A stretch of DNA of 37,664 nt from Dehalococcoidia bacterium (GTDB lineage: Bacteria > Chloroflexota > Dehalococcoidia > UBA2979): the NCBI GenBank assembly GCA_019694855.1, contig JAIBBD010000017.1, forward strand, positions 1 to 37,664. Reading direction: 5' to 3'. Shown here one piece after another: positions 34,359 to 37,664 of this stretch. Each line of letters opens with the position of its first letter. Position 1 is the stretch's first letter. The notes beneath the pieces were generated by a model. That model made no database searches and was not told the origin of the DNA. It saw only the letters and a list, made by a program, of their open reading frames with translations. A program made the position numbers and the translations under genes.

Positions 34359-34371
34359 AAGGAGGCAGCCA

Positions 34372-35808
34372 ATGAAGCGTTTTGAGTACAAATGGGTCGT
34401 CGCCGTCGTCATGGTCATCGGGCTCTTCATGGAGCTGCTCGACATGACCATCGTCAACGTCGCGCTGCCCGGCTTCGCCCGCGACTTTGAGGCCTCAGCG
34501 ACGACCATCCAGTGGATCGTGACTGGGTACCTGCTCTCGCTCGCCGTCGTGATCCCGCTCAGCGGATGGGCCGGCGATCGTTATGGGACCAAGCGGACGT
34601 TCATGTTCGCGCTCACGGTCTTCACCAGCGGTTCCCTGCTCTGTGCACTCGCACAAAACGCCGAGCAGCTGATCGCGTTCCGCGTGGTTCAGGGCGTGGG
34701 TGGTGGGATGCTCACCCCGGTCGGGACGGCGATGCTCTTCCGCGCCTTCCCGCCCAACGAACGATCGAAGGCCTCGGCCCTCCTCGCGATCCCCGCCTCG
34801 ATGGCGCCGGCGATGGGGCCGGTTGTCGGCGGCTACCTGGTCGAGTACCACTCGTGGCACTGGATCTTCCTGATCAACATCCCGATCGGTCTGGCCGGCC
34901 TCGCCATCTCAGCGCTGTATCTCGACGAGCATCGCGAGCTGGCGGGTAAGCGCCTCGACGTGCCGGGCTTCGTGCTGTCGGCCGGCGGGCTCGCCGCGCT
35001 CATCTACGGCCTGTCCGAGGCCGGCGACCGCGGCTTCGAGGACCCGCGCGCCCTTGGCTTTATGGTCGGCGGCCTGGTGACACTCACGGTCTTCGTGCTG
35101 CTGGAGCTGCGGACGGCGCAACCGATGCTGAACGTCCGCCTCTTCACCAACCGGCTGTTCGCGACCAACAACGCCGTACAGTTCGTGGCGATGGCTGGCT
35201 TCAGCGGCGTGCTCTTCATCCTGCCGCTGCTCTTGCAGGCGGAACGAGGGCTCACACCCCTGCAGTCGGGTCTGACCACGTTCCCGATGGCCCTCGGCGT
35301 GCTCACGTTCGCGCCGTTCGTCGGGCGCATTTACCCGCGCGTCGGGCCTCGGCGACTGATGGTGGCGGGACTGATCGTCGGTTCGCTCTCGGCGTTCGTG
35401 TTCGTCTGGATCGACCTCGAGACGAGCCAATGGTGGATCCGGGCGATCATGTACGGACGCGGGGTGGGCTTCGCACTGATGCTGGTGCCGTTGCAGGCAG
35501 CCACGTTCGCAACGATCAGCAACCGAGACACTGGCGAGGCAAGCGCGATGTTCAACGTCGGCCGTCAGGTCGCCTCGAGCTTCGGCGTGGCGCTGCTCGC
35601 GACCGTCCTGACAAGGCGGCTCGTCGAGCACGGCGGGCAGCTCGGCAACCCGGCTACGCGCGACGCCTCGTTGTCCGCCTTCCATGACGCGTTCGTGGTG
35701 AGCGGCCTGATCATCGTCATCGGCGTCGCGGCGGCGTTCCTCGTGCGCGACCACGAGGCGGCTGCTTCAATGCAGCGCACTGAGCGCGCCGCGGCCACCG
35801 CGCACTGA
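34372..35808 (+). CDS. MFS exporter, DHA2 (EmrB/QacA) family, 14 transmembrane helices
   Basis: A 478-residue drug:H+ antiporter-type transporter. The start MELLDMTIVNVALP (helix 1), WIVTGYLLSLAVVIPLSGWAGDRYGTKR (motif A between helices 2 and 3), GVGGGMLTPVGTAML, and PASMAPAMGPVVGGYLVEYHSWHWIFLINIPIG (motif C region) are all typical of DHA2. Length fits 14 helices. It probably expels toxic organic compounds; the natural substrate is unknown. The ATG at 34372 has AAGGAGG 6 nt upstream. A TetR-type operator just before it suggests repression that is lifted by a ligand. A hairpin 40 nt after the stop may end the transcript. Confidence 0.94.
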   Translation: MKRFEYKWVVAVVMVIGLFMELLDMTIVNVALPGFARDFEASATTIQWIVTGYLLSLAVVIPLSGWAGDRYGTKRTFMFALTVFTSGSLLCALAQNAEQLIAFRVVQGVGGGMLTPVGTAMLFRAFPPNERSKASALLAIPASMAPAMGPVVGGYLVEYHSWHWIFLINIPIGLAGLAISALYLDEHRELAGKRLDVPGFVLSAGGLAALIYGLSEAGDRGFEDPRALGFMVGGLVTLTVFVLLELRTAQPMLNVRLFTNRLFATNNAVQFVAMAGFSGVLFILPLLLQAERGLTPLQSGLTTFPMALGVLTFAPFVGRIYPRVGPRRLMVAGLIVGSLSAFVFVWIDLETSQWWIRAIMYGRGVGFALMLVPLQAATFATISNRDTGEASAMFNVGRQVASSFGVALLATVLTRRLVEHGGQLGNPATRDASLSAFHDAFVVSGLIIVIGVAAAFLVRDHEAAASMQRTERAAATAH

Positions 35809-35848
35809 CCGCTTTTCCGCGGGCGCATCGCTGCGGCATGATCGGCGT

Positions 35849-35863
35849 CCGGGCGCCGCCCGG
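35849..35863 (+). terminator. Hairpin after the MFS exporter gene
   Basis: CCGGGC-GCC-GCCCGG, a perfect 6-bp stem with a 3-base loop, in the 82-nt gap before the DUF2344 gene. No U-tract. Confidence 0.45.
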
Positions 35864-35890
35864 GCGAGTACGACCACGAGGAGCGAACGA

Positions 35891-36574
35891 TTGCCGTTCC
35901 AGCGTCTGCGCGTGACGTACCGCAACACGTCGTGCAGCGAGCGACCGGGCGCCAGCCTGGGCCGCGTCTGGGCGGACTCCTTCGAGGCCGCCGGCCTGGC
36001 ACTGGCGCGACCCGAGGGCTCGAAACGAGCGAGGGTCGAGACCGCGCCGCCGCTCCCGCAGCATGCGACAGGCGAAGCCGAGCTGGTCGACGTCCTGCTC
36101 GGCGCTCCGGTCGACCCGGCCGAAGCCGTGCGTCGGCTGACCACTCGCCTGCCCCGTGGTCTCGAAGCGCTGCACGCCGAGGAGATCGGTGAGCGTCTGC
36201 CATCCCTGAATGCGTCGACACGCGCTGCCCGGTACCGCGCGATATTTCGGCCAGACCAGGCGCCCGACGACCTCGGGCACCGCGTCGAGCGACTGCTCGG
36301 CCTGCCCATGCTCGACTGGGAGGAGCTGCGCGGCGAGCGCCTCCGGCGCTTCGACCTGCGCGCGCTCGTCTATGACCTCGCGTTGCACGAGGAGGACGGC
36401 TGCGCGGTCCTCGAAATGCGCCTCGCCCTGTCGCAGGAGGGCGCAGGCCGCCCTGCCTCGGTTGTTGCCGCACTCGGGATCGGCGCGCCGGATTGCCTCG
36501 TGCGCACGGCCATCGAGGTCGAGCGGCCGCTGATTGCCATCCGCGCCTGGCGAGAACGAGGACGCTTCGCATGA
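35891..36574 (+). CDS. DUF2344 (radical SAM-linked) protein
   Basis: A 227-residue protein of the DUF2344/TIGR03936 family. Matching blocks are RLRVTYRNT near the start, EAELVDVLLGAPVDPAEAVRRLTTRLPRGLEAL in the middle, and SLNASTRAARYRA. In most genomes this domain sits next to or is fused to a radical SAM protein (B12-binding type) and often near RNase G. Here the partner is missing and the next gene is a histidine phosphatase. The GASLGRVWADSF segment differs from the usual 'GHLDL.R.ferA.rRA' motif, so the protein may be divergent. The TTG at 35891 is supported by GAGGAG 7 nt upstream. Its stop overlaps the next start (ATGA). Confidence 0.78.
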   Translation: MPFQRLRVTYRNTSCSERPGASLGRVWADSFEAAGLALARPEGSKRARVETAPPLPQHATGEAELVDVLLGAPVDPAEAVRRLTTRLPRGLEALHAEEIGERLPSLNASTRAARYRAIFRPDQAPDDLGHRVERLLGLPMLDWEELRGERLRRFDLRALVYDLALHEEDGCAVLEMRLALSQEGAGRPASVVAALGIGAPDCLVRTAIEVERPLIAIRAWRERGRFA

Positions 36575-37263
36575 CATCCGCTCACGAACTCGTGACCCGG
36601 CTGTACCTCGTCCGCCACGGCGAGACGGACGGCAACGCCGAAGGGCGTACGCAGGGCCGGCGCGACGTGCCGCTCAACGAGACGGGACGCGCTCAGGCCG
36701 CGGCCGTCGGCGCCGTGGTAGCGGGCTACCGGCCCGCCGCGGTCTACAGCAGCACATCGTCGCGAGCGCGGGCAACCGCCGAGGCGATAGCGGGGCCACT
36801 CGGCCTCGCGGTCATCGCGGACGAACGGCTGTCCGAGATCGATCACGGCGACCTCGACGGCATGACCGGCGATGAGATGCGGGAGCGGTATCCGGACTTC
36901 ATCGCGAGCTGGCGTGAGGACGCAGGGGTCGACGTCCCCATCCCCGGCGGCGAGTCGCTGCGCGAGGCGCAGGCCCGCATGGTGAGCGCGGTGAACGAAA
37001 TCGTCACCCGCGACCGGGGCGAAGGGATCGCGATCGTGTCGCACAACCTCGCGTTGCGGGCGCTGCTATGCCACGCCCTCGGGGTGCCGTTGCGCGCCTG
37101 GCGCGCCTTCCGCGTCGACCTCGCCTCGCTCAGCATCGTTGAGGTGCGTGACGGCGGTCGATGGGCGGTGGTCGGGCTGAACGAACGCTGCCACCTGACG
37201 GAGACCGCGACGCCGCCCCTGGAGGCGGCGTCGGCAACGGACGAGGGCGGGCGAACGGTCTAA
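36571..37263 (+). CDS. Histidine phosphatase (phosphoglycerate mutase-like)
   Basis: A 230-residue member of the histidine phosphatase superfamily, GpmB/CobC-like branch. The catalytic RHGE motif (LVRHGETDGN) has R15, H16 and E18. The second Arg is in STSSRARATAE, the acid Glu in ERLSEIDHGDLDGM, and the second His in IVSHNLALRALL. The substrate could be a sugar phosphate, phosphoglycerate or alpha-ribazole phosphate; sequence alone does not decide. It is coupled to the DUF2344 gene by an ATGA overlap, so it has no separate ribosome-binding site. Its stop codon overlaps that of the convergent gene by 4 bp (CTAA). Confidence 0.92.
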   Translation: MTSAHELVTRLYLVRHGETDGNAEGRTQGRRDVPLNETGRAQAAAVGAVVAGYRPAAVYSSTSSRARATAEAIAGPLGLAVIADERLSEIDHGDLDGMTGDEMRERYPDFIASWREDAGVDVPIPGGESLREAQARMVSAVNEIVTRDRGEGIAIVSHNLALRALLCHALGVPLRAWRAFRVDLASLSIVEVRDGGRWAVVGLNERCHLTETATPPLEAASATDEGGRTV

Positions 37264-37664
37264 CGCTGCCCGGCTGGGAGCCCGAACGTCCGCTCAAGGC
37301 GCCCCATCTTGTCGGCGTCCTCCGGGCAGAGCACGGACTTTGAGCGGAACTTGACTCCGCCCTTCACCACGTACTGGCCGCAGACGGCGCACTTCCCCTC
37401 CACGCCGTTCTCGCCGTATTTGTAGCCGCCGAGTTCCTCGCGCGAAGGTCGTGCGGGCGCGACCGGCGCGGCAGACTTCGCCGCCGGCGCAGCGGCGGCG
37501 GCCGCCGCAGGCGCGGCGGCCGGGGCTTCCTCGCCGCGCTCCGCGGCCGGGGCCGTGGCAGGTGCGGCGCCGCCGCCACCGCCGGCGGCCATGGGCGCAA
37601 CCTTCGCGCGCGCCGCGGCGGCATCCTGGTACCACTGCGCGTTGATCTCGATAAACGGCTTCTG
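37260..37664 (-). CDS. Ala/Pro-rich protein with C-terminal CxxC zinc-ribbon-like domain (5'-truncated)
   Basis: The last 134 residues of a protein whose start lies beyond the window. The visible N-terminal part (KPFIEINAQWYQDAAAARAK) looks like folded sequence. A Gly/Ala/Pro linker of about 55 residues follows, and then a C-terminal domain with CAVCGQY and a lone Cys in VLCPED, which could form part of a zinc site. The ATG at 37592 is internal, because the reading frame continues in coding style to the edge. It is not recognised as a named family. Confidence 0.6.
   Translation of the reverse strand, partial: QKPFIEINAQWYQDAAAARAKVAPMAAGGGGGAAPATAPAAERGEEAPAAAPAAAAAAAPAAKSAAPVAPARPSREELGGYKYGENGVEGKCAVCGQYVVKGGVKFRSKSVLCPEDADKMGRLERTFGLPAGQR

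Overview
The window is a high-GC bacterial chromosome segment with no mobile elements, CRISPR array or rRNA genes, and one tRNA gene. Gene content and style suggest a Chloroflexota bacterium, perhaps near the Dehalococcoidia. This is an inference from several traits: a split methylmalonyl-CoA mutase, an FGLLP-type membrane protein, a sortase in a non-Firmicute setting, Thr/Pro-rich linkers on exported proteins, and a ferredoxin-thioredoxin reductase-like protein. No marker gene proves it.

Left part (1-5582, all minus strand): a truncated ABC solute-binding protein, aspS, an FTR-like Fe-S protein, a nitroreductase, a lipoprotein cupredoxin and a double-cupredoxin surface protein. The last ends in a PPKTG/membrane/basic-tail sorting signal and faces a divergent sortase gene (5825-6586). 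Strong hairpins separate the copper-protein genes.

Middle part (6546-19400): short transcription units in both directions. They include a ferredoxin reductase-type flavoprotein, hemW, a small CxxC protein, a lytic transglycosylase-like exoprotein behind an AT-rich spacer, an HDAC-family deacetylase, a YdcZ-type transporter, a DUF402 protein, tilS, an FtsB/DivIC-like protein, HU, an M20 dipeptidase, a rhomboid protease, a cytoplasmic HtrA-like protease paired with a pseudo-receiver LuxR regulator, and mobA.

Right part (19400-37664): a YdeP-type molybdopterin oxidoreductase divergent from mobA and followed by a PhzF protein; two unknown genes and a cupin; a LOG-family protein; an mgtE magnesium transporter with a structured leader; a secreted four-repeat Cys protein; and tRNA-Val(UAC). 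Then comes a five-gene methylmalonyl-CoA cluster (mutase catalytic subunit, DinB-like protein, double-VOC epimerase, B12 subunit, MeaB GTPase). After it lie a large surface/membrane protein, an MFS exporter with a TetR-type operator, a DUF2344 protein, a histidine phosphatase and a truncated CxxC protein.

Two genome-wide habits are visible. Several genes have a TANNNT -10 box ending 6-7 nt before the start codon and no good ribosome-binding site, which suggests leaderless transcripts. Six of nine convergent gene pairs overlap at their 3' ends, three of them by exactly 4 bp within the stop codons.
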